Assembly: GCA_946481275.1 (NCBI GenBank)
Contig: CAMLMV010000065.1
Coordinates: 1-27,171 of the forward strand
Direction: 5' to 3'
Origin: an uncultured Massilia sp.
Lineage (GTDB): Bacteria; Pseudomonadota; Gammaproteobacteria; Burkholderiales; Burkholderiaceae
Length of the DNA stretch: 27,171 nucleotides
A model generated the notes under the pieces. The model was not told the origin of the DNA and did not search any database. It saw only the letters and a program-made list of their open reading frames with translations. This document shows, one piece after another, positions 7,926 to 17,779 of this stretch. Each line of letters begins with the position of its first letter. Position 1 is the first letter of the stretch. A program made the translations under genes and the position numbers.

Positions 7926-8030
7926 TGAACCCATTCGTCGATGGGGAGGGGAGACTTGAATCCAACGGCTTCAATATAGTCTCCCCACCGCCGCATTTGC
8001 AGCTTCCTTACAAATGCTTACCTCGGTAAC
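7891..8030 (-). ncRNA. Candidate structured small RNA (hairpin array ending in an intrinsic terminator)
   Basis: Read on the minus strand, this intergenic stretch forms five consecutive hairpins. They are TTACC/GGTAA (8018-8029), GCATTTG/CAAATGC (7993-8017), a long one with GGGGAGACT pairing AGTCTCCCC plus inner TTGAA/TTCAA (7948-7986), CCCAT/ATGGG (7930-7945), and a GC stem followed by six T. No reading frame of note fills it. Such dense pairing with a terminator suggests a small RNA or a long 3'-UTR structure of the minus-strand hut transcript. The 5' end and promoter were not identified with confidence. Confidence 0.45.
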
Positions 8031-8126
8031 AGAAACCTGGATTTTTGTGGGCCGGACCCGATTGAGTGATCACAAATGCAAGAACGCGTCGAGCGGGACA
8101 ATGTGGTCATTCACGAGGACATGGAC

Positions 8127-8294
8127 ATGAAAATGATCACCCGATGGGTCTACCGGGTTTGGCTCCGCTCCCGGATCGACACCTATACCCGCAGCCTGCA
8201 CGCCATCGCCGTCCAGCGCGAAAACGACTTCCACGCGGAACGCATCCTGCACCGCGCGATCTCCACGACCCGTTCCAAACTTCAATCGCTGTAG
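8127..8294 (+). CDS. Small basic hypothetical protein
   Basis: This is a 55-residue protein if started at 8127 (MKMITRWVYRVWLRSRID...); in-frame ATGs at 8121 and 8076 are alternatives. GAGG at 8115-8118 favours 8127. Codon use is strongly GC-ending like the neighbouring genes, which supports real coding. It is rich in Arg, Trp and Tyr near the N-terminus and probably amphipathic. No family is recognised. Its end overlaps the tail of the convergent transporter gene by 13 bases. Confidence 0.45.
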   Translation: MKMITRWVYRVWLRSRIDTYTRSLHAIAVQRENDFHAERILHRAISTTRSKLQSL

Positions 8295-9757
8295 CGCCGA
8301 CGCTGCGCCAGAAGACGCTCGCACAGTTCGAATGCCGCCTGGGTCAGCAAGGCCAGCAACGCGGCCGGGATCGCGCCTGCCAGCAGCATGTCGTTGTCGT
8401 TCAGCGCGAGGCCCGTCGTAATGCGTTCGCCGAAGCCGCCGGCGCCGATGAAGGCGGCGATGGTTGCCGTACCGACGCTCATCACGGCGGCCGTTTTCAC
8501 GCCGGCAAGGATCGTCGGCATGGCCAGCGGCAGCTCGACCTCGACCAGCGATTGCCGCCGCGTCAGCCCCAGTGCCAGCGCTGCCGTGCGCAGGCCGGAC
8601 GGCACCTGCAGCAACCCCGTGCACGTATTGCGCACGATGGGCAGCAGCGCGTAGGCGCACAGGGCGACGAGCGCGGGAACGGTGCCGATGCGGCCGAGCA
8701 ACGGGATCAGGATCGCGAGCAGCGCCAGCGACGGCACGGTCTGCAGGACGCCCGCCACCGCCAGCACGGCCTGGCGCAGGCGCGGCACGAGCGCGGCCAC
8801 AATGCCGAGCGGAATGCCGGCGATGCAGCCCAGCAGCACGGCCAGCACGACCAGCAGCAGGTGCTGGCGTGCAAGGTTCATGAAACCATTGCCGAAAGTT
8901 TTGGCGAAGAGGCCGTCGCGGACCGTGGCCTGGGCATCGTGGGATAACCACGCGCGTGCGACCGCCGGGAACGGCTGCCCATCCAGCTCGGCCGCCGCGT
9001 TCATCGCAATCATGTCGTCCGCCTTGATCGTGCCTTCCAGCTGTTCGATGGCACGCCATGCCTGCGGGAACCGCTGCGGCACGTCGAGCCGGTACAGCAG
9101 CACGGCGTCGTAGCGCGGGAAATAGTGCTTGTCATCGTCCAGCACGCGCAAACCGTACTGGCGGATCTTGGCGTCGGTCGAATAGATGTCGATGGCGTCG
9201 ACCTGGCGCTGCGCCAGTGCCTCATAGGCGATGCCGTGATCGAGACCGCGCGGTTGCTGCACCAGGCCGTAGCGCCGCGCGAGCCCCGGCCAGCCGTCCG
9301 CGCGGCCCAGGAATTCGTGCGACAGCCCGATTTTTATTTCCGGATGCGCCGCCAGGTCGGACAGGCGGCGCACGTTGGCATCGCCGCGTACGGCCAGGGC
9401 GTAACCGTTGGAAAACCCCAGCGGCACGGCGACACCGAGGCCCAGCGGCCGCAGCGCCGCGCGCATCGCGTCGAGCGACGTCGGCTGCGGATTCTTGAGG
9501 ATTTCGAGATCGATGGTGCCCAGGTATTCCGGGTAGACGTCGATGGCGCCCGAACGCAGCGCGCCCAGCACGATGGCCGTGTTGCCCAGGCCTTGCTTAT
9601 GTTCGGCCGGCCCGGTGCGCGCCGCGGTCTGGGTGAGGATCTCGCCCAGGATGTACGACTCGGTGAAGCGCTTGGAGCCCACGCGCAGGGGTTCCTCCGC
9701 GTGGACGGACGACAGGATGCCGGCGCAGGCGAGCACCAGCATGGCAAATCTCAGCAT
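8282..9757 (-). CDS. ABC transporter fusion: ProX/OpuC-type substrate-binding domain plus permease domain, in the hut operon
   Basis: This 491-residue protein has a signal peptide (1-20, ending SVHA), then a quaternary-ammonium/OpuAC-type binding domain (about 22-280). That domain carries the family hallmark SKRFTESYILGEIL and YPEYLGTIDLEIL. A permease domain follows (about 295-485) with roughly six helices and the coupling loop at TAALALGLTRRQSLVEVELP. The family normally takes up glycine betaine, choline or similar compounds. As the last gene of the hut operon, 30 bases after hutI, it may instead import histidine or a histidine betaine. In Pseudomonas the hut-linked HutXWV importer is a different ProU-type system with separate subunits. 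No ATPase gene is present in the window, so the nucleotide-binding subunit must come from elsewhere. Confidence 0.88.
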   Translation of the reverse strand: MLRFAMLVLACAGILSSVHAEEPLRVGSKRFTESYILGEILTQTAARTGPAEHKQGLGNTAIVLGALRSGAIDVYPEYLGTIDLEILKNPQPTSLDAMRAALRPLGLGVAVPLGFSNGYALAVRGDANVRRLSDLAAHPEIKIGLSHEFLGRADGWPGLARRYGLVQQPRGLDHGIAYEALAQRQVDAIDIYSTDAKIRQYGLRVLDDDKHYFPRYDAVLLYRLDVPQRFPQAWRAIEQLEGTIKADDMIAMNAAAELDGQPFPAVARAWLSHDAQATVRDGLFAKTFGNGFMNLARQHLLLVVLAVLLGCIAGIPLGIVAALVPRLRQAVLAVAGVLQTVPSLALLAILIPLLGRIGTVPALVALCAYALLPIVRNTCTGLLQVPSGLRTAALALGLTRRQSLVEVELPLAMPTILAGVKTAAVMSVGTATIAAFIGAGGFGERITTGLALNDNDMLLAGAIPAALLALLTQAAFELCERLLAQRRRYSD

Positions 9758-9787
9758 GCGGTTTCCGGTGGCGTGGTGGATGAGCCG

Positions 9788-10999
9788 TCAGGATACCTGA
9801 TCGCGCCACACGCCGGCCCGGACGACGCCCCGGCACGGGTTCGCGCCGATCGCATACGCCAGGTCGGCCGGACGGGCGATGTCCCACAACGCGAAGTCGG
9901 CGCGCTGGCCCGGCGCCAGCGTGCCCGTGCCGGAGAGGCCCAGCGCGCGCGCCGCGTTGACGGTCGCGCCGCGCAGGGCTTCCAGCGGCGTCAGGCGCCA
10001 CAGCGTGCACGCCATGTTCATCGCGAGCAGCAGGGACGTCATCGGCGACGTGCCCGGATTGCAGTCGGTGGCGACGGCCAGCGGCACGCCTGCGTCGCGT
10101 AACAGGGCAAGCGGCGGCATGCGCGTCTCGCGCAGGAAGTAATACGCCCCCGGCAGCAGCACGGCGACGGTACCCGCGCGCGCCATCGCGGCCACGCCCT
10201 CCTCCGACAGCCATTCGAGGTGATCGGCCGACAGTCCGCCATGGCGCGCCACGAGCGCGGCCCCGCCCTGGTCGGACAGTTGCTCCGCATGCAGCTTCAC
10301 GGGCAGGCCGAGACGCCGCGCCACGTCGAACACGCGCGCCGTCTGGTCGTGCGAGAAGCCGATGCGCTCGCAGAACGCGTCGACGGCATCCACGAGACCC
10401 TGCGCGGCCAGCGCCGGCAGCATCTCGCTGCACAACATGTCGATGTAATCGTCCGCGCGGCCCGCGTACTCGGGCGGCAGCGCGTGCGCGCCGAGGAACG
10501 TCGTGCGGACCGTCACCGGCAGCAGTTCGCCCACGCGGCGCGCCACGCGCAGCATCTTCGCTTCCGATTCGAGATCGAGGCCGTAGCCGGACTTGATTTC
10601 CAGCGTCGTCACGCCCTCGGCCAGCAGCGCGCGGATGCGCGGCAGGCTGGCTTTCAATAAGTCGTCCTCCGATGCCGCCCTGGTGGCGCGCACGGTCGAC
10701 ATGATGCCGCCACCGGCCCGCGCGATGTCTTCGTATGTCGCGCCGTTCAGGCGCGCTTCCCATTCGTCGCTGCGGTTGCCCGCGTAGACGACGTGCGTGT
10801 GGCAGTCGACGAGGCCCGGCGTGAGCCACAATCCACCGCAATCGTGAACGGACAAGGCCTGCGGCGCCTCGGCACGCGGCCCGACCCATGCGATGCGTCC
10901 GCCACGCACGGCCACGGCGCCGTCGTCGATGATGCCGTAGCCGTCCGCCAGCGTCGCGACGCGCGCGTTCGCGTACAGGACGTCGACGGCTTCACTCAT
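9788..10999 (-). CDS. hutI: Imidazolonepropionase HutI
   Basis: This 403-residue enzyme hydrolyses 4-imidazolone-5-propionate to N-formimidoyl-glutamate, the third step of histidine degradation, in the cytoplasm. Family motifs are present: metal-binding [12 protein letters not shown], substrate region [54 protein letters not shown] and [11 protein letters not shown]. The start at 10999 ([14 protein letters not shown]) is set by homology and by an 8-base overlap with the hutD stop; the frame stays open upstream, but that is read through hutD in another frame. Confidence 0.96.
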   Translation of the reverse strand: MSEAVDVLYANARVATLADGYGIIDDGAVAVRGGRIAWVGPRAEAPQALSVHDCGGLWLTPGLVDCHTHVVYAGNRSDEWEARLNGATYEDIARAGGGIMSTVRATRAASEDDLLKASLPRIRALLAEGVTTLEIKSGYGLDLESEAKMLRVARRVGELLPVTVRTTFLGAHALPPEYAGRADDYIDMLCSEMLPALAAQGLVDAVDAFCERIGFSHDQTARVFDVARRLGLPVKLHAEQLSDQGGAALVARHGGLSADHLEWLSEEGVAAMARAGTVAVLLPGAYYFLRETRMPPLALLRDAGVPLAVATDCNPGTSPMTSLLLAMNMACTLWRLTPLEALRGATVNAARALGLSGTGTLAPGQRADFALWDIARPADLAYAIGANPCRGVVRAGVWRDQVS

Positions 11000-11609
11000 A
11001 CATGCCGTCCTCGTTGTCGAGGTCGTCCTCGTCGTCGTAGTAATGGATGTCGACGATGAAGATGGCGCCCTGCTCCGCGCGCAGCTTCCACTTCGTGTCC
11101 GGGTCGAGCACGACGGCGTCGAAGCGCACGAGGTTGATGCGCTGGTCGTCGCTGCACAGTTCCAGGCTGTCGCCTTCGGCCAGGAACAGCACGGTGACGT
11201 CGGCACGCGCGACGAACGTCGAGTCGCCGTCGAGCCGGCGCCGGCCGAAGCGGTGCCAGCAGCGGTCCGTCCGCGTCATCACGTTGAAGTCGGTGCTGGC
11301 GCCGCGGTTCAGCTTGGCCTCCACGCGCGACTCGCCGTCGAACGCGGCGACCGGCTCGCCCTTCGACAGCAGCGTGGGCGTGCCGTCGATGTCGAGCGTC
11401 ATGCCCGGGCCGTCGACGAGCACCAGCGTGCGCTCGACGCCGGGGAACATGGAAAACGGGCCGTCGTTCGCGATCGTGGCGAGGCTCACGCGCCAGTCGA
11501 AGTCGTCGAAGCCCGCGTCCGGTGGGAACACGGCGATTTCGGTCGTGCTGCCGCCCCCGTTCTTCCACGACACGGGTTCGAGGTTCGCATACGGAATGAG
11601 CATCGTCAT
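10992..11609 (-). CDS. hutD: HutD family protein
   Basis: This 205-residue bicupin-like protein is found in many hut operons. Genetic work in Pseudomonas suggests HutD restrains hut expression, perhaps by sensing urocanate or a related ligand; its biochemical role is not settled. Recognisable blocks are [49 protein letters not shown] and FNVMTRTDR. The C-terminus is unusually acidic ([16 protein letters not shown]). The start at 11609 ([12 protein letters not shown]) follows hutF by 25 bases, and GAAGGGG precedes it. Confidence 0.93.
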   Translation of the reverse strand: MTMLIPYANLEPVSWKNGGGSTTEIAVFPPDAGFDDFDWRVSLATIANDGPFSMFPGVERTLVLVDGPGMTLDIDGTPTLLSKGEPVAAFDGESRVEAKLNRGASTDFNVMTRTDRCWHRFGRRRLDGDSTFVARADVTVLFLAEGDSLELCSDDQRINLVRFDAVVLDPDTKWKLRAEQGAIFIVDIHYYDDEDDLDNEDGMYE

Positions 11610-11634
11610 GGCTTGCACCCCTTCGTCGTTGGCA

Positions 11635-12996
11635 TCAATGTGCGTGCAGTGTACGCGTTGCGGCCTTGTAGCGCTGCGCGATCGTGTCCTGCGCCTTGTG
11701 GCGGCCGCCCTGCACGACCCAGTGGCCGCCGGCCAGCACGTCGCGCACGAGATTGTCGTTGCCGCAGAACAGGAAGCGGCCCAGCACCTCCTGCGGCGGC
11801 ACGCCGTCCAGGTTCGGGTGCGCGCTGTCCAGCACGAGCAGGTCGGCGCGCCGGCCCTGCGCGAGCACGCCGAGCCGGCGTCCTGCCGCCTGCGCGCCGC
11901 CCGCCAGCGCCTGCTGCCACAGGAAGGCGCCGACGTCGCGTTCCTCGCCACGGACGGCGATATTGCGGCGCTGGTGGGCGAGACGCTGGCCGTATTCGAG
12001 CCAGCGCAGTTCTTCCACGGGGCTCTGCGACACGTGGCTGTCGCTGCCGATGCCGAAGCGTCCGCCCGCCGCGATATAGGGCGCCAGCGGGAACAGGCCG
12101 TCGCCCAGGTTCGCTTCCGTCGTCGGGCACAGGCCCGCGACGGCGCCGCTGGCCGCGATGCGGTCGCGTTCCCCGTCCGACAGGTGCGTCGCGTGCACGA
12201 GGCACCAGCGCGCGTCGACGTCTACCTGCTCCATCAGGTAATCCACCGGGCGCATGCCGGTCGCCTCCAGGCACTGCGCCACCTCCAGTTGCTGCTCGGC
12301 GATGTGGATGTGCAGCGGCCGCCCGGCCGGCAGCCCCTGCGCCAGTTCGCGCAACTGGCCCGCCGACACGGCGCGCAGCGAATGCGGCGCCGCGCCCACT
12401 TCCAGCTGCGGCCCGCGCAAGGGTTCCAGTGCTTCGACGATGCGCAGCACCTGGGCCGGGTCCGTGCGGAAGCGTTCCTGGTCCTGGCGTAACGGCGTGT
12501 CGTTGAAGCCTGCGTAAGCGTACATCACGGGCAGCAGCGTCATGCCGATGCCGGATTCGTGCGCGGCCTGGGCGATGTGCTGCGCCGTCTCGGCCGGATG
12601 GCCGTAGACATGGCCGCCCGGCGCCCGCTGCACGTAATGAAATTCGCAGACGGCCGTGTAGCCGTGGCGCAGGCATTCGGCGTACAGCTGCGCGGCCACG
12701 GCTTCCATCTGCTCGGGCGTGATGCGGTTGGCGACGCGGTACATCAGGTCGCGCCAGGTCCAGAAGCTGTCGGGGCTACTGCCTGCCCTTTCGGTCAACC
12801 CGCCGATGGCTCGCTGGAACGCGTGCGAATGCAGGTTGATCATGCCCGGCAGGACGTAATCGACGCGCGCCACGCCGAGCGGCGGCGACGCTTCCGGCGC
12901 GACCTTCGTCATGTCGCCGCGCACGTCCCATTCGAGCAGCACGTCCCGCTCCCAGCCGCCGGCCAGCAGCGCGTGGCGCGCGAACAGGGCACTCAT
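11635..12996 (-). CDS. hutF: Formimidoylglutamate deiminase HutF
   Basis: This 453-residue amidohydrolase-superfamily enzyme converts N-formimidoyl-L-glutamate to N-formyl-L-glutamate and ammonia, the first step of the two-step route to glutamate. The metal site is visible in NLHSHAFQRAIGG, the His of LHIHIAEQ, LVHATHLSDGE and GIGSDSHVSQSP. The TTEANLGDGLFP block is typical of HutF. The length is normal. The start overlaps the hutG stop as ATGA, so the two consecutive enzymes are translationally coupled. Confidence 0.96.
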   Translation of the reverse strand: MSALFARHALLAGGWERDVLLEWDVRGDMTKVAPEASPPLGVARVDYVLPGMINLHSHAFQRAIGGLTERAGSSPDSFWTWRDLMYRVANRITPEQMEAVAAQLYAECLRHGYTAVCEFHYVQRAPGGHVYGHPAETAQHIAQAAHESGIGMTLLPVMYAYAGFNDTPLRQDQERFRTDPAQVLRIVEALEPLRGPQLEVGAAPHSLRAVSAGQLRELAQGLPAGRPLHIHIAEQQLEVAQCLEATGMRPVDYLMEQVDVDARWCLVHATHLSDGERDRIAASGAVAGLCPTTEANLGDGLFPLAPYIAAGGRFGIGSDSHVSQSPVEELRWLEYGQRLAHQRRNIAVRGEERDVGAFLWQQALAGGAQAAGRRLGVLAQGRRADLLVLDSAHPNLDGVPPQEVLGRFLFCGNDNLVRDVLAGGHWVVQGGRHKAQDTIAQRYKAATRTLHAH

Positions 12997-13805
12997 TGGC
13001 GTCCTCCTGCGTGTCCTCCGGCGCGCGCCCAGCCGATCGCAGACTCCAGCAATTCACGCAACAGAGGCTGCACCTTGCCGGCGGCCTCGGGCTGGTAGTC
13101 GAACGGCGGCGCCTCGTCCATGTACAGGGACTGGCACATTTCGAGCTGGATCGCGTGCACGCCGGCGGAAGGAATCCCGTAGAAGCGCGTGATGTGGCCT
13201 CCCTTGAAGCGGCCGTTGAAGACGAACGTAAACAGGTCCTGGGAGCCGGCCACGCGCATCATCTCGCCCTGCAGCTGCAGCGAGCATGACCGGCCGTCCG
13301 CCGTGCCGAAGTTCAGGTCGGGCAGGCGGCCGTCGAAGAAGCGCGGCACGACGGACGCAATCGAATGCGCGTCCCACAGCACCACCTGCCCGTGCAGCGC
13401 GAGCAGGCGATCGAGTTCCGCGCGCAGTTGCTGGTGATACGGGCGCCAGTAGCGCTCCAGGCGCCGCTCGATCTCGCCGGCGTCCGGCTCGCGGCCGTCC
13501 TGGTATAACCGTTCGCGCGCGAACGTGTCGACGGGGCACAGGCGCGTCGTATCCTGGCCCGGGTACAGATTCGTGTCCTCGGGCGGCCGGTTCAGGTCGA
13601 TGACGTAGCGCGACCAGCGCGCCGACAGGGTCGATGCGCCGATGCTGTCCGCGAACGCGTACAGGTCGGGCAGGTGCCAGTCCGTGTCGGCCCTCACCAG
13701 CGCGCATGGCGCCATGTTCGCCGCGATGTCGTCGGGAATGTCGGTGCCCGCATGCGGCATCGACAGCAGCAGCGGCACGGAACCCGGCTTGAACCTGAAA
13801 TCCAT
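12993..13805 (-). CDS. hutG: N-formylglutamate deformylase HutG
   Basis: This 270-residue enzyme of the N-formylglutamate amidohydrolase family releases formate and glutamate in the last step of the pathway. Family blocks are VPLLLSMPHAGTDIPDDI, ADTDWHLPDLY, RYVIDLNRPPEDTNLYPGQ, LWDAHSIASVVPRFF, NFGTADGRSC and a Glu/Met-rich HAIQLEMCQSLYMDE near the C-terminus. It lies 16 bases after hutH. Together with hutF it shows the five-enzyme, formate-producing variant rather than the formiminoglutamase (HutG/arginase-like) variant. Confidence 0.95.
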   Translation of the reverse strand: MDFRFKPGSVPLLLSMPHAGTDIPDDIAANMAPCALVRADTDWHLPDLYAFADSIGASTLSARWSRYVIDLNRPPEDTNLYPGQDTTRLCPVDTFARERLYQDGREPDAGEIERRLERYWRPYHQQLRAELDRLLALHGQVVLWDAHSIASVVPRFFDGRLPDLNFGTADGRSCSLQLQGEMMRVAGSQDLFTFVFNGRFKGGHITRFYGIPSAGVHAIQLEMCQSLYMDEAPPFDYQPEAAGKVQPLLRELLESAIGWARAGGHAGGRQ

Positions 13806-13821
13806 CGTGACTCCCGTCCTT

Positions 13822-15363
13822 TCAGTGGAGTGCGGCGAACAAGTCCTTGCACGCGGCCGACAGCTCGCCTTCCATCACCATCCGGCGCGCCGCCTCGATG
13901 TCCGGCGCGAAGAACCGGTCTTCGTCGAACGCTGGCACGTGCTCGCGCAATTTTGCATGGACATGTTCCAGGTGGCTGGAGCTCGTCAGCGGGCGGTGGA
14001 ATTCGATCCCCTGCGCCGCCGCCAGCAGCTCGATGCCGACGATGACACCCGTATTGTGCGCCATCTGGCCGAGACGGCGCGCCGCGAACGTTGCCATGCT
14101 GACGTGGTCTTCCTGGTTGGCGGACGTCGGCAGGCTGTCGACGCTGGCCGGATGCGCCAGCGACTTGTTTTCCGACGCCAGCGCGGCCGCCGTCACGTGC
14201 GCGATCATGAAGCCGGAATTCACGCCCGGCTCGCGCACGAGGAACGGCGGCAGGCCGGACAAGGTTGAATCGATCAGCAGCGCGATGCGGCGCTCGGCCA
14301 GCGCGCCGATCTCGGCGATGGCCAGCGCCAGGATGTCGGACGCGAATGCGACAGGTTCCGCGTGGAAATTCCCGCCGGAAATGACTTCCCCGGAGTCCGG
14401 GAACACGAGCGGATTGTCCGTGACGGCGTTGGATTCGATCAGGAGGGTGCGGCCGGCCTGGGCGATGAGGTCCATCACGGCGCCCATCACCTGCGGCTGG
14501 CAACGCAGGCTGTACGGATCCTGCACGCGCTCGTCGCCGACGAGGTGCGACGCGCGGATCGCGCTGCCGGCGACGAGTTGACGATAAATCTTCGCCGCCG
14601 CGATCTGGCCCGGCTGGCCGCGCACTTCGTGCACGCGCGGGTCGAACGGGGCGTCGCTGCCGCGGGCGGCGTCCAGCGACAGCGCGCCCGACACCATCGC
14701 CGCTTCCAGCAGGCGTTCGGCCAGGAACAGGCCGTTCAGGGCCAGTGCCGTCGACACCTGCGTACCGTTGATCAGCGCAAGTCCTTCCTTCGCGGCCAGC
14801 ACGACCGGGGCGATGCCGGCCGCGTCCAGCGCGGCGCGCGCGTCCATCAACTCGCCGCGCATGCGCACCTGGCCGACGCCCAGCATCGCGAGGGTCATGT
14901 GCGCCAGCGGCGCGAGGTCGCCGGACGCGCCGACCGAACCCTGCGACGGAATCGCGGGCATGATGCCGGCGTTGTACAGGGCGATCAGCGTGTCGACGAT
15001 CAGCGGCCGCACGCCGGAATAGCCGCGGGCGAGGCTGCCGATCTTGGTGAGCAGGATCAGGCGCACGACGTGGTCCGGCAGGAGTTCTCCGGTGCCGACG
15101 GCGTGCGACAGGATCAGGTTCTGCTGCAGCTGCTCGAGCTGGGCCTGCGGGATGTGGCGCTTGGCCAGGATGCCGAAGCCCGTGTTGATGCCGTAGGCGG
15201 GGTCGCCCTTGGCGACGATGGCCTGCACGGTGGCGGCCGACGTCTCGATGGCGGCATGGGCTTCCGGCGCGAGCGTGAGCGGACCGTGCGCGCCCCAGAC
15301 GGCGCGCAGGTCGTTCAGGGACAATGCGCCCGGTTGCAGGATGAGGTGATGGTCTTGAGTCAT
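13822..15363 (-). CDS. hutH: Histidine ammonia-lyase HutH
   Basis: This 513-residue enzyme deaminates L-histidine to urocanate. The MIO cofactor triad Ala146-Ser147-Gly148 sits in [14 protein letters not shown]. The catalytic Tyr58 is in YGINTGFG, and further conserved blocks are [13 protein letters not shown] and [14 protein letters not shown]. The start at 15363 ([12 protein letters not shown]) agrees with family length; the frame is open upstream only through hutU sequence. The Shine-Dalgarno is weak (CAGCCACC), so translation may depend on coupling to hutU, which ends 17 bases upstream. Confidence 0.97.
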   Translation of the reverse strand: MTQDHHLILQPGALSLNDLRAVWGAHGPLTLAPEAHAAIETSAATVQAIVAKGDPAYGINTGFGILAKRHIPQAQLEQLQQNLILSHAVGTGELLPDHVVRLILLTKIGSLARGYSGVRPLIVDTLIALYNAGIMPAIPSQGSVGASGDLAPLAHMTLAMLGVGQVRMRGELMDARAALDAAGIAPVVLAAKEGLALINGTQVSTALALNGLFLAERLLEAAMVSGALSLDAARGSDAPFDPRVHEVRGQPGQIAAAKIYRQLVAGSAIRASHLVGDERVQDPYSLRCQPQVMGAVMDLIAQAGRTLLIESNAVTDNPLVFPDSGEVISGGNFHAEPVAFASDILALAIAEIGALAERRIALLIDSTLSGLPPFLVREPGVNSGFMIAHVTAAALASENKSLAHPASVDSLPTSANQEDHVSMATFAARRLGQMAHNTGVIVGIELLAAAQGIEFHRPLTSSSHLEHVHAKLREHVPAFDEDRFFAPDIEAARRMVMEGELSAACKDLFAALH

Positions 15364-15380
15364 GGTGGCTGTATTCTGTA

Positions 15381-17072
<1,692 letters not shown>

Positions 17073-17100
17073 GACGGACTCCTCGATGGGCATGCCAGGA

Positions 17101-17129
17101 AGTCTAGGTTGTCTATACAACTTCGTCAA
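17101..17129 (-). promoter_or_regulatory. hut operon promoter
   Basis: On the minus strand TTGACG (plus-strand 17124-17129) and TAGACT (17101-17106) are separated by exactly 17 bases, a good sigma-70 promoter. Transcription would begin near 17094, about 21 bases before the hutU ATG. The -35 overlaps the stop codon of the preceding gene (17126-17128), so the operon promoter is packed into the end of that gene. Confidence 0.75.
17108..17121. promoter_or_regulatory. HutC-type operator
   Basis: GTTGTCTATACAAC is a near-perfect dyad with arms GTTGT/ACAAC, placed entirely inside the -35/-10 spacer of the hut promoter. It resembles the TTGTATnnACAA-like sites known for GntR-family HutC repressors. 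Binding here would exclude RNA polymerase, and urocanate would be the expected inducer. The assignment rests on sequence similarity and the presence of hutC at 23681. Confidence 0.65.
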
Positions 17130-17779
17130 GGGCGATAACTGAGGTTGGGTCGATAGCGCAGCAATTCGTTATCGACCCGGTCGACGAGGCCGGACAAAGT
17201 GTACGGCGTCCCCAGCACGGCAGCCGCACCGAACGACGGCACGGCGCGCATCAGCACATACTGCGGCGCCTCGCCGCCCGCCTGCAGCCGGTACCACGTC
17301 TGGCGGGATGCGCCCCGTGCGCGTGCGACGGCCTGCTCGAACGCCGCTTCCTGGCCGGGACGGATGTGGTAAGTCGTCATGGACAGGAACGGCGACGTAT
17401 CCGGCAGCGGCTCGCCCGCGCTCATCGCGTCCATGCGCTGGTAGATGCCGTGGCTGGCGAAGTCCGCGTGCGGCACCACGTTCACGTTGTTGTCGGCGGC
17501 GTCGGCCGCCGGCTGCACGGCCGCGTCGAAGTCGGCGGCCGCGTGGCCGAACGTGCCGTCCATGAACCGGTTGATGCGGTTGCCCAGCACGAAGGTCCAG
17601 CCATACCACGTCCACGGATCCTGGACGCCTTTGTGCCATTGGAGGTGGCGCTCGTAGCCCTTTTCGAACGCCTCGACCTGGCCGGGCTTGGGGACAATGA
17701 CGACCATGCGGGCATAAGACTGCGCCCAGGCCGGGGAAACGGCCACGAATGCGAGAACGGCGACGAGAGCTTTCATCAT
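17126..17779 (-). CDS. Exported NIPSNAP/dimeric alpha-beta-barrel-like protein
   Basis: This 217-residue protein has a signal peptide ([19 protein letters not shown], cleavage before Gln20). The mature part looks like two ferredoxin-like halves. One starts [26 protein letters not shown], the other [22 protein letters not shown], both resembling the beta-strand/'PGxxxAFE' helix pattern of NIPSNAP/ABM domains. The enzymatic role is unknown. The start overlaps the stop of the upstream amidohydrolase gene (ATGA), so the two are co-translated and both go to the periplasm. Its 3' end contains the -35 of the hut promoter. Confidence 0.75.
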   Translation of the reverse strand: MMKALVAVLAFVAVSPAWAQSYARMVVIVPKPGQVEAFEKGYERHLQWHKGVQDPWTWYGWTFVLGNRINRFMDGTFGHAAADFDAAVQPAADAADNNVNVVPHADFASHGIYQRMDAMSAGEPLPDTSPFLSMTTYHIRPGQEAAFEQAVARARGASRQTWYRLQAGGEAPQYVLMRAVPSFGAAAVLGTPYTLSGLVDRVDNELLRYRPNLSYRP

